NCBI GenBank assembly: GCA_023663905.1
Contig: JAMPGO010000001.1
Coordinates: forward strand, 830,113-894,112
Source of the DNA: Ruminococcus flavefaciens
GTDB taxonomy: Bacteria > Bacillota > Clostridia > Oscillospirales > Ruminococcaceae
Length of the DNA stretch: 64,000 nucleotides
Reading direction: 5' to 3'
Shown here: positions 18,350 to 27,044 of the stretch, in pieces
How positions within the stretch are numbered: the first letter of the stretch is position 1
Layout of the letters: each line of letters begins with the position of its first letter
The notes under the pieces: model-generated
Databases searched by the model: none
The model's input: only the letters and a program-made list of their open reading frames with translations
What the model was told of the DNA's origin: nothing
Translations under genes and position numbers: made by a program

Positions 18350-18775
18350 ATGAAGAGCTTCAAGCCCGAATACAGCGCACTCACAGCCCTGCGGATTATC
18401 ATCCTTGTCATATCCGTCGTGCTTATAGGCGCTGTAAGAATATATGTTCCGATAAATGCCGTTGTGCTTATATTTTCTGTCGCCGTAATAATCGCCGATA
18501 TTTTTATGATTTTCGTCTACCTGCCTGTATACTTCTCATCGCTCAGCTATGAAATGACGGAGGAGAAGATAATCCGCCACAGCGGTGTGTTTATGAAGTC
18601 GCACCAGTCCGTGCGCTATTCAACAGTGCAGTACAGCGTTGTAGTCACAACGCCTTTTTCCGATAAGACAGGGCTGAATTTCGTCGTCCTGTTTGTCTAC
18701 GGCGGAAGTCTCAGGCTGATTTTCCTGAAAAAAAGCGACGCTATGGAGATTCTCAGGAGGTGCGGTGATGTATAA
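18350..18775 (+). CDS. PH-domain membrane protein, YdbS-like
   Basis: The 141-residue protein has two transmembrane helices (about residues 15-35 and 40-65) and then a bacterial PH domain (YEMTEEKIIRHSGVFMKSHQSVRYSTVQYSVVVTTPFS...). This is the YdbS layout. GGAG precedes the ATG. Its stop overlaps the start of the next gene by eight bases, as in ydbS-ydbT pairs, so the products probably act together in the membrane. Function in Bacillus is poorly understood; some homologues affect resistance to membrane-active compounds. Confidence 0.8.
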   Translation: MKSFKPEYSALTALRIIILVISVVLIGAVRIYVPINAVVLIFSVAVIIADIFMIFVYLPVYFSSLSYEMTEEKIIRHSGVFMKSHQSVRYSTVQYSVVVTTPFSDKTGLNFVVLFVYGGSLRLIFLKKSDAMEILRRCGDV

Positions 18776-20204
18776 CGAACATCCGCTCAGAATAATGCGG
18801 TATTCGATGAAGAATATATGGCTTCTGATTTTTCCGCTCCTCAGAGGTGCGACCGTGCTGAAATTCGACCCGGCAGGCATTTATGCGTGGATTCAGGGCG
18901 CTTGGAAGGACGTTGCCGTTCTGGGAATAATCCTGCTTTTCGGCTTTATCAGGTGGTACTTCTCGAGAATCAGCATAACGGAATCGGCTGTAATCCACAC
19001 GGACGGACTTTTTATCAAGGTAACAAAAACGATACCTGTCGAAAATATCAGCGCCGTCACGTCCGAACGTCTGTTCCTGTTAGCACCGTTCAGGGCGATG
19101 ACAATCCGCTGTGATACAAGGGCAGGAGTTTTCAAATCGACCGATATGAAGCTTCTCGTCACGGCAAAAGTCGGCAGGGAAATTATGTCGCATATCCCGA
19201 AGCCGAAGCGCACGGAGATAACGGATGATTTTCCCGAGCCGACAGTGCTGTCCGTGCTGTTATTCTCGGCATTCTTTTCAAGCGGATTCTCGGGAGCGGT
19301 ATATATAGCGGTATTCTTTTTCAAGGGCGGAGATATAGCCCACGATTTGCTTACGGTCTGGTTCGGGCGCATAACGGAGATGACGGAGAAAATCACGGAA
19401 AAGTTTATTCTCAATATTCCACGCACGGGAATAGTCATAGGCGTATTTTTTCTTGTTGCGTGGCTGTTGTCGTTTATCGTCAACGTCCTGCGCTATTCAC
19501 GCTTCCGTGTATCGGCTGACTGCAGATATATCAACATCTCCTGCGGAATCACCAACCGCAAGGAATACAGAATCCGCACGGAGCATATCAACTACACCGA
19601 CCTTCGGCAGAATCTTATTATGAAGCTGTGCGGAGCTGTTTCGGTAAATATCAGCTGTGCAGGTTACGGAAGCGACAGCAAGCAGCTTCCCGTGCTTCTG
19701 CCTATGAGGAAAGAGAACAATCTCGGGAGCGGACTGGAGCGGATAGGCATTTCCTCTGACGAGAAGATTGACTTCCGCCCGAAAATAAGCGGTATATTCA
19801 GCTATATATGGCAACCCTTGACTGCTGTCGTAGCTGTTTTCGTTGCATATCAGCTTGCGGACAGGTATATCCCACAGCTCTCGGAGCTTCTCTACTTCCT
19901 CGTAGTAATGGGCGAAATACCGCTTGTGTGGCTTGTTGCGGTAAAAACGGCTTCGCTTTTCCGTAGCGGTATTACTGTAGACGGCGACAAAATCATCGTC
20001 CGCAGTACGAAAATGACAGCATTCCACACTGTCATCGCCGAAAAGAAAAAGGTCGTGAATGTCGAGATACGGCAGTCGATTTTCCAGCGAATCACCCGAA
20101 AGAAGTGCCATATCAGGATATGGTTTACAGGCGAAAGCAGGTCGTGCTTTACAGTCAAGTCCGTTTCCGTGACCGACGCTGAAAAAATCTGTAACTTATT
20201 GTAA
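18768..20204 (+). CDS. PH-domain membrane protein, YdbT-like
   Basis: A 478-residue protein with several PH-domain repeats separated by pairs of transmembrane helices (helices near residues 17-35, 48-66, 165-190, 220-240, 345-362 and 370-390). PH-like stretches are ITESAVIHTDGLFIKVTKTIPVENIS, FRVSADCRYINISCGITNRKEYRI and ITVDGDKIIVRSTKM. This is the architecture of YdbT, the partner of YdbS. The ATG at 18768 lies seven bases after AGGAGG; the GTG three bases earlier is less likely. Overlap with the upstream gene indicates translational coupling. Confidence 0.8.
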   Translation: MYNEHPLRIMRYSMKNIWLLIFPLLRGATVLKFDPAGIYAWIQGAWKDVAVLGIILLFGFIRWYFSRISITESAVIHTDGLFIKVTKTIPVENISAVTSERLFLLAPFRAMTIRCDTRAGVFKSTDMKLLVTAKVGREIMSHIPKPKRTEITDDFPEPTVLSVLLFSAFFSSGFSGAVYIAVFFFKGGDIAHDLLTVWFGRITEMTEKITEKFILNIPRTGIVIGVFFLVAWLLSFIVNVLRYSRFRVSADCRYINISCGITNRKEYRIRTEHINYTDLRQNLIMKLCGAVSVNISCAGYGSDSKQLPVLLPMRKENNLGSGLERIGISSDEKIDFRPKISGIFSYIWQPLTAVVAVFVAYQLADRYIPQLSELLYFLVVMGEIPLVWLVAVKTASLFRSGITVDGDKIIVRSTKMTAFHTVIAEKKKVVNVEIRQSIFQRITRKKCHIRIWFTGESRSCFTVKSVSVTDAEKICNLL

Positions 20205-20215
20205 TTTCAGGGTAA

Positions 20216-20275
20216 TTGACATATCCGCACTGCTGTGATATGATAATAGTGACATTTGTCACTCGGAAAGTGACA
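20216..20275 (+). promoter_or_regulatory. promoter with inverted repeat upstream of the large membrane protein operon
   Basis: TTGACA (20216-20221), 17 bases, TATGAT (20239-20244). Immediately after it lies AGTGACATTTGTCACT (20248-20263), two seven-base arms around TT, and then another GTGACA half-site (20270-20275). The repeat covers the expected start site, so a repressor or regulator probably binds here. The operon downstream encodes a membrane protein and a two-component system, which may autoregulate. Confidence 0.7.
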
Positions 20276-20334
20276 TACAACATCTTACAGAAATGTAAAA
20301 AATGTGCTATGATATAAGTACAGGAGGGATATAT

Positions 20335-22698
20335 ATGTTAAAAATATTTCTGATTCTCGTTATTGCCGGGATTATTCTCTTTATTCCCGGGATTATCACT
20401 ATCGCAGTCGTCGCCTGTATCAGGGCTGACCGCAAACAGCGTGAACAGGGCTTCCCGGTTGAGACAGGCAGAGTTATTCCGCCACCGCCACCGCCTCGTG
20501 AAAAGCTCAGTGCTTCGGCGATAATGCTCTTGATTGGCACAGCGTTCGTCATCCTCTCGGCGATTACGTTCATTGTGGCAAACTGGGTAGATATGTCGCC
20601 CGTCGGACGAGTTTCCGCACTTCTCGCAGAATCCGTACTCGCATTCGGCATAAGCGTACTGCTCAACAAAGTCATCAAGCTAAGCCGTACTTCAATGGCA
20701 TTCTATATGATTGGCTCTGTCGTGGCAGTCGTTGCGCTGATTACGGCAGGATATTACGAGCTTCTCGGCGCTTGGTTCTCCGTCGAAGGAGACGGCTTTG
20801 CGCTATTATACGGCGCTTCCGCCCTTACCGTCTCGGCACTGTCGTTCGTGGCTTATCCCATATACAAGAGCAGGGCATTCAACTACATCGGCACGGCTTT
20901 CGTCTCTCTGGCAATTATATTCCTGTGCATTCAGCCGACCGAAACTATCGACCAGTTCGTTGCAGTCATCGCACTTGCACAGCTCGTCATTACCGCAGTA
21001 ATTCACCTGCTCAAGCCTCAGAAGGGTACGGAAATGGAGCGCCCCGTGGTGCTTATCGGCGATATTTCCGCTGTTGTGTATCAGATTATAGCAGGTATCT
21101 ACGTTCTCGGCACGACTTTTGATTCAACCGTATACACGTTCGCCGTCCTCGCTGTACTTCTCGCACAGCTTCTTATGTACGGCATTTTCAAGAAACAGCG
21201 TTGGATGTTCATCTTCTTCAACATAATCGGCATATACACAGCGTTTATTGCAACAGGCTTGTTTGAGGACAGAATCGGCGAGGATTACACAATGCTTCTG
21301 TTTGCGTTCATCACCCTCGCATTCTACATCGTCAACAGGCTCATCCCGAAAAACCTGACGGAGTGCCATATTATCACTCTTGTCGGAGCTGTTATCGGCT
21401 CAATTACTGCGCTTCTTGCGGATAACGATAACTACTGGCTCAACGCAGTTGTACCGCTTGTGACGGCGCTGGGCATATCGAGCTACGGGCTTAACAAGGA
21501 GAAGGCTGTGCAGACGGCTTCGGGCATATTCTCGCCCATACTTCCGTTCTTTACGGCGGTGTTTATGTACAGCAGAATCACGGACAGCTACGGCATTCTT
21601 CCCAAAGAGGCGCAGACTATCGTCTACGGCGCACTCACTGCATTCTATATCGCCGTTGCTTCGTTCTACGTGTTCCTGCCGAAAATCAGCTTCGGCTTCC
21701 ACGCAAAACATCCCGTGCAGTCTCAGGTGATTATTTACTCCAATATGATTTGCGCAACAGCTGTTCTCCTCAATATATCGGGACTTTCCCAGCTGTTTAT
21801 GATACCAGTCGCCCTCTGCGTGATTCACTTCGCCGTTTCTTACTCGATGAGCTGTAATATCACGGCTACAGGCTCGGTAATCAGCCTTATTATCCTTGCC
21901 GACAAGCTTCTTGACCACTATATCGGCGAGGATACCGATACGAGTATGTACATAATGTTCGGGCTTTTCGCCGTACTTATTATACTTTCGAGATTCCTGT
22001 TCCCCGACGGCTTTTCCTCAAAGACCGAAAACAAGACCCTCATCGACGTTATCCTTCTCAGCTCGTGGACTGCCGTAATGCCGTTTCCGTTCTTTAACAG
22101 GACTGCATTCTTCCTGCGCACTATCGCTCTCGCCGTATTCCTTGCGGGATTCATCAAGCGCAAGACAAGCACGGCGACAGCTACCGTTATACTCTCGTTC
22201 TCGTCCGCACTTGCGTGCTTCGCATTTATGACCCGACCGTTCCTTACACCCGATTCCTCGATGATTGCAAGCAAAATCAACATCGCCATATTCGCAGTCC
22301 TCGGAATCGCATATCGCTATATCTGGAAAAATCATCCGTCGGCTTCAAAAATCAGCTCCACAGTTATTTTCATCATCGCCTTTGCAAGCCTGATAATTGA
22401 CGGCATAGTATTCGACAGCGTTGCAAACAAGATTTTCGTCCTCGCCGTAACCGCAGGCGTGCTTGTGTTCTCGTTCTTTGCGAAGTCCAAGACGTGGTTT
22501 ACCGCCTCGTCAATTGCGCTCGTGGTTATGACAGTATTCTCGACTATCAGGTACTTCAACAGCGCTGGCTGGTGGCTGTATCTTCTCATCGTCGGCGCTG
22601 TATTCATCGCCATTGCTTCTGTCAACGAGATTTGCAAGAAAAACGGCGAGAGTATGAAATCGACCGTTGCGAAGAAGTTCAGCGACTGGACGTGGTAA
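20335..22698 (+). CDS. large polytopic membrane protein, DUF2157-like N-terminus
   Basis: The 787-residue protein starts with a transmembrane helix (residues 2-27), a short cytoplasmic linker with a polyproline run (PPPPPP near residue 46), and then about 20 closely packed hydrophobic segments to the C-terminus. The first helices after the linker (LLIGTAFVILSAITFIVANW) resemble DUF2157 membrane proteins. Nothing in it suggests a known transporter or enzyme. ATG 20335 follows AGGAGGG. It precedes and overlaps a histidine kinase gene, so it may be part of the sensory system or its output. Function unknown. Confidence 0.7.
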   Translation: MLKIFLILVIAGIILFIPGIITIAVVACIRADRKQREQGFPVETGRVIPPPPPPREKLSASAIMLLIGTAFVILSAITFIVANWVDMSPVGRVSALLAESVLAFGISVLLNKVIKLSRTSMAFYMIGSVVAVVALITAGYYELLGAWFSVEGDGFALLYGASALTVSALSFVAYPIYKSRAFNYIGTAFVSLAIIFLCIQPTETIDQFVAVIALAQLVITAVIHLLKPQKGTEMERPVVLIGDISAVVYQIIAGIYVLGTTFDSTVYTFAVLAVLLAQLLMYGIFKKQRWMFIFFNIIGIYTAFIATGLFEDRIGEDYTMLLFAFITLAFYIVNRLIPKNLTECHIITLVGAVIGSITALLADNDNYWLNAVVPLVTALGISSYGLNKEKAVQTASGIFSPILPFFTAVFMYSRITDSYGILPKEAQTIVYGALTAFYIAVASFYVFLPKISFGFHAKHPVQSQVIIYSNMICATAVLLNISGLSQLFMIPVALCVIHFAVSYSMSCNITATGSVISLIILADKLLDHYIGEDTDTSMYIMFGLFAVLIILSRFLFPDGFSSKTENKTLIDVILLSSWTAVMPFPFFNRTAFFLRTIALAVFLAGFIKRKTSTATATVILSFSSALACFAFMTRPFLTPDSSMIASKINIAIFAVLGIAYRYIWKNHPSASKISSTVIFIIAFASLIIDGIVFDSVANKIFVLAVTAGVLVFSFFAKSKTWFTASSIALVVMTVFSTIRYFNSAGWWLYLLIVGAVFIAIASVNEICKKNGESMKSTVAKKFSDWTW

Positions 22699-24224
22699 GC
22701 GTTATATCACCGCTCCTGCTGTTCATCGGGCTGTGCGGAATGGTCGGCACGGTCTGCTGGATTCTGCGGTGCGGAAACAACAACAGGATGACAAGATTAT
22801 TCATCGCCTGTCAGCTCTCGATAGCGCTATGGCTGGTCTCACAGCTTCTCATACTCTTCTCGGAGAGCGTGAGCCAACTGTGGATTAGCTATCTCATAGG
22901 CAATGCAGGGATATGCTGTCTGTCGCCGTTCTGGCTGATGTTCTCTGCGGAATACACGGATTTTCGGCTTAAAAAATATCTCCGTGCGCTGTACATCGTC
23001 CCTGCGGTAATGTTCGCCTTTATAGCGACAAATCCGCTTCACGGGCTGTACTATGCCGATTTCGGGAAGAACGGTATCAGCTACGGGGTGCTGTTCTACG
23101 TGTTTCAGCTGTTATTCTATGCGCTGATAATTTCGGGGATTCTGTTACTGGGCAGAAACAAAAAGAACGAACGTTCCCACGCTATGCTTGCGCTTGCCGT
23201 AGTCGTACCGCTTGCGGTTAATATCCTGACGGTTGCAGGTGTGATACGCTCGGAAATCGAGCTTACACCGCTGTTCTTTGCCTTCTCGGTAATTATGATA
23301 CTCATAGCAATCAGGCGCTTCGGGCTTCTCAACATCAACAGAATAGCCATAAACGAGACCATTGACAACATCGCCACCGCCGTAATCGTGTTCAGCGCCG
23401 ACGGAAGTATGACCTACCGCAACAAGTATTCGGGGCAGATTATGGACTTCAGCGACATCGGCAGTATTTCGGACTTTGTGCGCCGTATCGGAAGCACGCA
23501 GGGCGATATTGAGCTTGACGGAGTTTTTTATAATATCCGTCGGAGTACGTGCCTAAACAAGAAGGGCGCAGAGATTGCGCAGGTCGTGATAATCAACAAC
23601 GTATCGGAATACTATGAGCTTGCCGAAGCCGAGAAGAAGCTTTCCCTCGAACACGAACGCAACCGTATTGCACAGGAAATTCACGATTCCGCAGGTCACA
23701 CGTTCACGATGATAAGCTCGCTTGCAAAGATTCTGCGTATTGAGACGGACGGCGACAGAATCCGTGAGTATATCGACGAGATTGACGGTCTGTCACGGAG
23801 CGGTATTACCCAGCTTCGTTGCTCGATAAACAATCTGCGTGACGATGAGTTTATGACTTCCGTCACAAGAGCCGTGCGGACTGTGGTGACGGCTGTGCGG
23901 AATATTGATGTTGAGCTGTGTTTTCAGGGCGAAGAGGATGAGAGCTTCGGGTTCTGCGTGCGTGTGGTCTACGATAATATCCGTGAGACCCTGACGAACG
24001 CAATGAGGTACTCGGGTGCGGACAGGATTGATATTATCGTCAAGTTTCTTGCCGACCGTCTTGAGCTGTATATTTTCGATAACGGAGCAGGGTGCGGAGA
24101 AATCACGGAAAACAACGGTCTCACGGGAATCCGCACACGTACCGAAGAGCTGGGCGGAGAAGTGCGGTTCACGTCGGTATCGGGCGAGGGCTTCTCAACT
24201 GCAATAAAAATACCGAAGAGATAG
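22692..24224 (+). CDS. sensor histidine kinase with 7TM N-terminal domain, NarX/DesK class
   Basis: A membrane kinase of about 510 residues. Seven hydrophobic segments (residues 5-220) match the 7TM sensor region found in Firmicute kinases (HisKA_7TM), followed by a PAS-like linker (NIATAVIVFSADGSMTYRNK). The HisKA_3 phosphoacceptor helix reads ERNRIAQEIHDSAGH, with its histidine near residue 336. The C-terminal ATPase domain has an N box (IRETLTNAMRYSGA) and G boxes DNGAGCG and NGLTGIRTRTEELGG. I place the start at GTG 22692, overlapping the previous stop by seven bases; the exact start is uncertain. Its partner is surely the regulator at 24349. Confidence 0.88.
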   Translation: MVSVISPLLLFIGLCGMVGTVCWILRCGNNNRMTRLFIACQLSIALWLVSQLLILFSESVSQLWISYLIGNAGICCLSPFWLMFSAEYTDFRLKKYLRALYIVPAVMFAFIATNPLHGLYYADFGKNGISYGVLFYVFQLLFYALIISGILLLGRNKKNERSHAMLALAVVVPLAVNILTVAGVIRSEIELTPLFFAFSVIMILIAIRRFGLLNINRIAINETIDNIATAVIVFSADGSMTYRNKYSGQIMDFSDIGSISDFVRRIGSTQGDIELDGVFYNIRRSTCLNKKGAEIAQVVIINNVSEYYELAEAEKKLSLEHERNRIAQEIHDSAGHTFTMISSLAKILRIETDGDRIREYIDEIDGLSRSGITQLRCSINNLRDDEFMTSVTRAVRTVVTAVRNIDVELCFQGEEDESFGFCVRVVYDNIRETLTNAMRYSGADRIDIIVKFLADRLELYIFDNGAGCGEITENNGLTGIRTRTEELGGEVRFTSVSGEGFSTAIKIPKR

Positions 24225-24348
24225 CGCCGTACCAGTACCCGACGGAGCTGTGCGGATTACTCGGGCAGGGCTTATCGCAGTGCGCCCTGAATAAGCCTGT
24301 ACCCGATTAAAACACGGGCTTGCAACCATACAAAGAAAGAGTGATGTT

Positions 24349-24975
24349 ATGATAAAAGTGCTTATTGCCGATGATTTGCAGATTCTGCGCACAGGACTGA
24401 GGGCTGTTCTCTCGCAGGTCAGCGACATAACCGTTGTGGGCGAGGCTTCCGACGGCAAAGAGGCTTACGAGCTTGCGGTACGTCTGCGACCCGACGTTGT
24501 GCTTATGGATATGCGTATGCCCGATTTCGACGGCGGTTACGGTACACGGCAGATTAAGGAGAAAATCAGCGGAATAAAAGTCCTCGTGCTGACTACTTTC
24601 GACGACAAGGAGACGGTTCACAAGGCGCTCTCAAGCGGTGCGGACGGCTATATCCTCAAGGAAATGGACAACGACCGGATTATCACCTCTATCAGGGCTG
24701 TTTCGGGCGGAATCAACGTGTTCTGCGATAATATCTTCAGGTCTATAAAGCAGGAGACCGTTATTCAGCAGAATCCACGAAACTTCGACCTTACGGAGCG
24801 TGAGACCGAGTTCCTGCGCCTTATCTGCGACGGCTGTGATAACAGGGAAATAGCTTCCCGTATGTTCCTCGCCGAAGGTACTGTCCGCAACTGCATTTCT
24901 CGCCTTCTCGAAAAGCTCAGCCTCAAAGACCGTACCCAGCTCGCAGTCTTCGCCATAAAAAATAATCTGATTTAG
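24349..24975 (+). CDS. NarL/LuxR-family response regulator
   Basis: The 208-residue regulator has a receiver domain with IADDLQ (acidic pocket), VVLMDMRMPDFDG (phosphorylatable Asp near residue 54) and ILKEMDND (conserved Lys), followed by a LuxR-type helix-turn-helix (LTEREtEFLRLICDGCDNREIASRMFLAEGTVRNCISRLLEKL, shown in part). Receiver and DNA-binding domains are intact. The 124 bases between the kinase and this gene contain no obvious terminator or promoter. It is the cognate regulator of the kinase just upstream; the inverted repeat at 20248 is a candidate target. Confidence 0.93.
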   Translation: MIKVLIADDLQILRTGLRAVLSQVSDITVVGEASDGKEAYELAVRLRPDVVLMDMRMPDFDGGYGTRQIKEKISGIKVLVLTTFDDKETVHKALSSGADGYILKEMDNDRIITSIRAVSGGINVFCDNIFRSIKQETVIQQNPRNFDLTERETEFLRLICDGCDNREIASRMFLAEGTVRNCISRLLEKLSLKDRTQLAVFAIKNNLI

Positions 24976-24978
24976 CTC

Positions 24979-25007
24979 TTGACAAATCCGCTTTTTTGTG
25001 TTATACT
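24979..25007 (+). promoter_or_regulatory. promoter of the nudC leader
   Basis: TTGACA (24979-24984), 17 bases, TATACT (25002-25007). Transcription would begin near 25014, giving a leader of about 110 bases that contains a terminator hairpin before nudC. Confidence 0.75.
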
Positions 25008-25022
25008 GTAATTATCATATAG

Positions 25023-25082
25023 ATGCTCCTTCTAAGGATTTATGTGATTGGTTTTTGTGTGTATGGGCAATACTCCGCTTAA
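25023..25082 (+). CDS. possible 19-residue leader peptide upstream of nudC
   Basis: An open frame from ATG 25023 to TAA 25080-25082 encodes a short hydrophobic peptide. Its stop codon falls in the loop of the terminator hairpin at 25068-25095. That position would suit ribosome-dependent attenuation. Against it, there is no good ribosome binding site before the ATG. Treat as a hypothesis. Confidence 0.2.
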   Translation: MLLLRIYVIGFCVYGQYSA

Positions 25083-25102
25083 CAGCGGAGTGTTGCTTTT
25101 TT
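25068..25102 (+). terminator. terminator or attenuator between promoter and nudC
   Basis: A 12-base-pair stem, CAATACTCCGCT (25068-25079) with AGCGGAGTGTTG (25084-25095), four-base loop, followed by CTTTTTT. It lies downstream of a consensus promoter and 21 bases upstream of nudC, so it must either be read through under control or end a short RNA of about 90 bases. Confidence 0.75.
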
Positions 25103-25123
25103 ATTATCTGAAAGGAGAAAGCT

Positions 25124-25954
25124 ATGATTCAGGACATCAGCCCCTCTGTACTTGACAACAAGTACATCGACAAGAAATACCCCGACCCCGACAGCATTAT
25201 CTTCCACTTCGACGGAACGAGCGTGCTTTGCGGGAATAATCCGCAGAAGCCATTTCCCTGCTTTGCGGAGCTTACTCTGCCCGATAATCTCATCTTCCTG
25301 TTCAGCATAGACGGACGGGATTATTTTCTCCTGCGTGATACAGCCGTGACAGTCCCTGACGGCTTCGGCTATGCTGATATAAAGCAGTTCAGGCGCAGAG
25401 ACGGAATCCCACGTGCGGAAATATATGCCCTCGCCACTGCATATCACCTTGCCCTGTGGTACAGCGAAAGCCGTTACTGCGGTTACTGTGGCGGACAGAC
25501 AGTCACAGACAGCCGTGAGCGTGCCGTAAAATGCACCTTCTGCGGAAAAATAATCTACCCGAGAATCAATCCCGCTGTTATAGTCGGAGTAACCGACGGT
25601 GACAGGCTTCTCATAACACGCTACACTTCAAGCCGTGGTGTAAATCACGACGCGCTGATAGCAGGCTTTACCGAAATCGGCGAAACGCTGGAGCAGACGG
25701 TTGAGCGTGAGGTTATGGAAGAAGTCGGGCTTAAAGTCAGGAATATCCGCTATTACAAGTCCCAGCCGTGGGGATATTCGGGCGGAATACTTATGGGATT
25801 CTGGTGCGACGTGGACGGCGGTACGGAGATAACGCTTGACAGAACCGAGCTGAGCCGTGCCGACTGGACGGAGCGCTCGGAAATCGTCGGTCAGCCCGAC
25901 GACCTCAGCCTAACAAATGATATGATGATGACGTTCAAGGCAGGACGGAATTAA
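25124..25954 (+). CDS. nudC: NAD+ diphosphatase / RNA decapping Nudix hydrolase NudC
   Basis: The 276-residue Nudix enzyme splits NAD(H) to NMN and AMP and in other bacteria removes NAD caps from RNA. A zinc ribbon with four cysteines (YCGYCG ... CTFCG, residues 120-142) precedes the Nudix domain. The Nudix box GFTEIGETLEQTVEREVMEEVG has all catalytic glutamates (spans about residues 183-204). The NudC signature SQPWPFPxS appears as SQPWGYSGG. AAAGGAG precedes the ATG. Its stop codon lies inside a copy of the dispersed palindrome (25951-25968). A terminator-containing leader suggests regulated expression. Confidence 0.9.
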   Translation: MIQDISPSVLDNKYIDKKYPDPDSIIFHFDGTSVLCGNNPQKPFPCFAELTLPDNLIFLFSIDGRDYFLLRDTAVTVPDGFGYADIKQFRRRDGIPRAEIYALATAYHLALWYSESRYCGYCGGQTVTDSRERAVKCTFCGKIIYPRINPAVIVGVTDGDRLLITRYTSSRGVNHDALIAGFTEIGETLEQTVEREVMEEVGLKVRNIRYYKSQPWGYSGGILMGFWCDVDGGTEITLDRTELSRADWTERSEIVGQPDDLSLTNDMMMTFKAGRN

Positions 25955-25968
25955 CGGTATACCGTTAA
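25951..25968. repeat. dispersed palindrome, copy 1
   Basis: TTAACGGTATACCGTTAA is a perfect 18-base palindrome and provides the TAA stop of nudC. It belongs to a family of four copies in this window with core GGTNNACC, at 25951, 26003, 29088 and 34888. Confidence 0.8.
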
Positions 25969-26000
25969 CTATATTTTAACCAATCCACAGAACGGCAACA

Positions 26001-26027
26001 AAGTTAACGGTAAACCGTTGACTTTTT
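26001..26027. repeat. dispersed palindrome, copy 2, terminator-like
   Basis: GTTAACGGTAAACCGTTGAC (26003-26022) with AAA before and TTTTT after makes a hairpin that can terminate in both directions between the convergent nudC and lysozyme genes. Confidence 0.75.
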
Positions 26028-26680
26028 CAGAAGCGATAGTCCCTGATTATCTCCTCTCCGTCAATTATCACCGTCAGCGTATGGCTCTTCCCGAGATTAT
26101 TCAGCCCTGCGTTGCGTATTATCGTCGGGTAGTCCTCAAACGATTCGTCAAGGTCAACATAGCCCTCAATGCCCTCAATTTCGCCCTGCGACGACTTCTG
26201 CCACATCCCTGCACCCTCGGGCTTCTGCAAGTAATCCGCAACCCACAGTGCGTACCTGCGCTTAATATCGCTGTCGGCGAAAACGAGATTATCGGCGGAC
26301 ATATACAGCCCCGCAAACCAGCCCTCTCGCTCCAGAGTATCGAGAAAAGCCCGTATTATCGCACTCACCGCAACAGTCCCGAGCGAGAGAATCCGCTCGT
26401 CCTCAACGTCGTAGTACACAGGGAACTCAAATTCCCTGCCTCTTATCACCGCTAGACAGGCACGTGCCTCTTCAACAGCTTCCTCTGCCGACTGCGCATA
26501 GCTGAACCAGTACGCACCGCACGGTATGCCGTTAGCCCGACAGCCCTCGTAATTCGCACGGAATCGGGAATCCTCCTGCTCCGCAACCCGACCGTAACCC
26601 GCACGGATTATCGCAAAATCAGTCCTCACCCTGCTCCAGTCAATCTCGCCCTGCCACTCCGATACGTCTATGCCGTTCAT
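26027..26680 (-). CDS. glycoside hydrolase family 25 lysozyme-like protein
   Basis: The 217-residue protein has the GH25 (Cellosyl/N-acetylmuramidase) fold markers: GIDVSEWQGEIDW at the N-terminus, FAIIRAGYGR, CGAYWFSYA, the catalytic acidic strand YYDVEDE near residue 90, and ALWVADY. It would cleave the glycan backbone of peptidoglycan. ATG 26680 follows GAGGAG. There is no signal peptide or cell-wall-binding domain, so how it would reach peptidoglycan is unclear; phage endolysins share this form. No other phage genes are adjacent. It lies between convergent nudC and the relBE pair. Confidence 0.9.
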   Translation of the reverse strand: MNGIDVSEWQGEIDWSRVRTDFAIIRAGYGRVAEQEDSRFRANYEGCRANGIPCGAYWFSYAQSAEEAVEEARACLAVIRGREFEFPVYYDVEDERILSLGTVAVSAIIRAFLDTLEREGWFAGLYMSADNLVFADSDIKRRYALWVADYLQKPEGAGMWQKSSQGEIEGIEGYVDLDESFEDYPTIIRNAGLNNLGKSHTLTVIIDGEEIIRDYRF

Positions 26681-26738
26681 AATACCACTCCTCAAATTTA
26701 TTTTACCTATTATATGAAAGCGTGATACCGTCCGTGCA

Positions 26739-26768
26739 TAAAAAAAGGGTGAACGATTTGTTCACCCT
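26739..26768 (-). terminator. terminator of relBE
   Basis: On the minus strand, AGGGTGAAC (26768-26760) pairs with GTTCACCCT (26754-26746), five-base loop, followed by a T run (26745-26739). It starts a few bases after the relE stop. Confidence 0.85.
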
Positions 26769-26774
26769 GAAATT

Positions 26775-27044
26775 TCAGTTATCGTAAATATCGCTTCTAT
26801 GCCCGATTTCAAGCACAAGAATAACAACCCTGTCGTCCTGAATCTCGGCAAGCAGACGGTAATCGCCAACACGATAGCGCCACTGACCGCTTCGGTTCGA
26901 AGTCAAGCCCTTGCCGTGCTGACGAGGGTCGGCGCAGTTGTGCAGATTCTTGTAAATCCACGAGACAATCAGCTTTGCGGTCGGCTTGTCGAGCTTCGAG
27001 AGCTGTTTTTTGGCTTTTTTGGTAAGTTCAACGGCGTAATTCAA
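26775..27044 (-). CDS. relE: RelE/ParE-superfamily toxin
   Basis: An 89-residue toxin with the RelE fold pattern: VELTKKAKKQLSKLDKPTAKLIVSWI at the N-terminus, GQWRYRVGDYRLLAEIQDDRVVILVLEIGHRSDIY at the end (given in parts). The arginines of WRYRVGDYR and the terminal HRSDIY are typical of active ribosome-dependent mRNA endonucleases. Its ATG overlaps the antitoxin stop by four bases, the usual antitoxin-first arrangement. Confidence 0.9.
   Translation of the reverse strand: MNYAVELTKKAKKQLSKLDKPTAKLIVSWIYKNLHNCADPRQHGKGLTSNRSGQWRYRVGDYRLLAEIQDDRVVILVLEIGHRSDIYDN

Noticed and set aside
24976-25060. Hexaloop hairpin of ANTAR type in the nudC leader
   Set aside because: No four-pair stem with a six-base loop of the A1/G4 type was found near the 5' end, unlike in the amt and gltB leaders.
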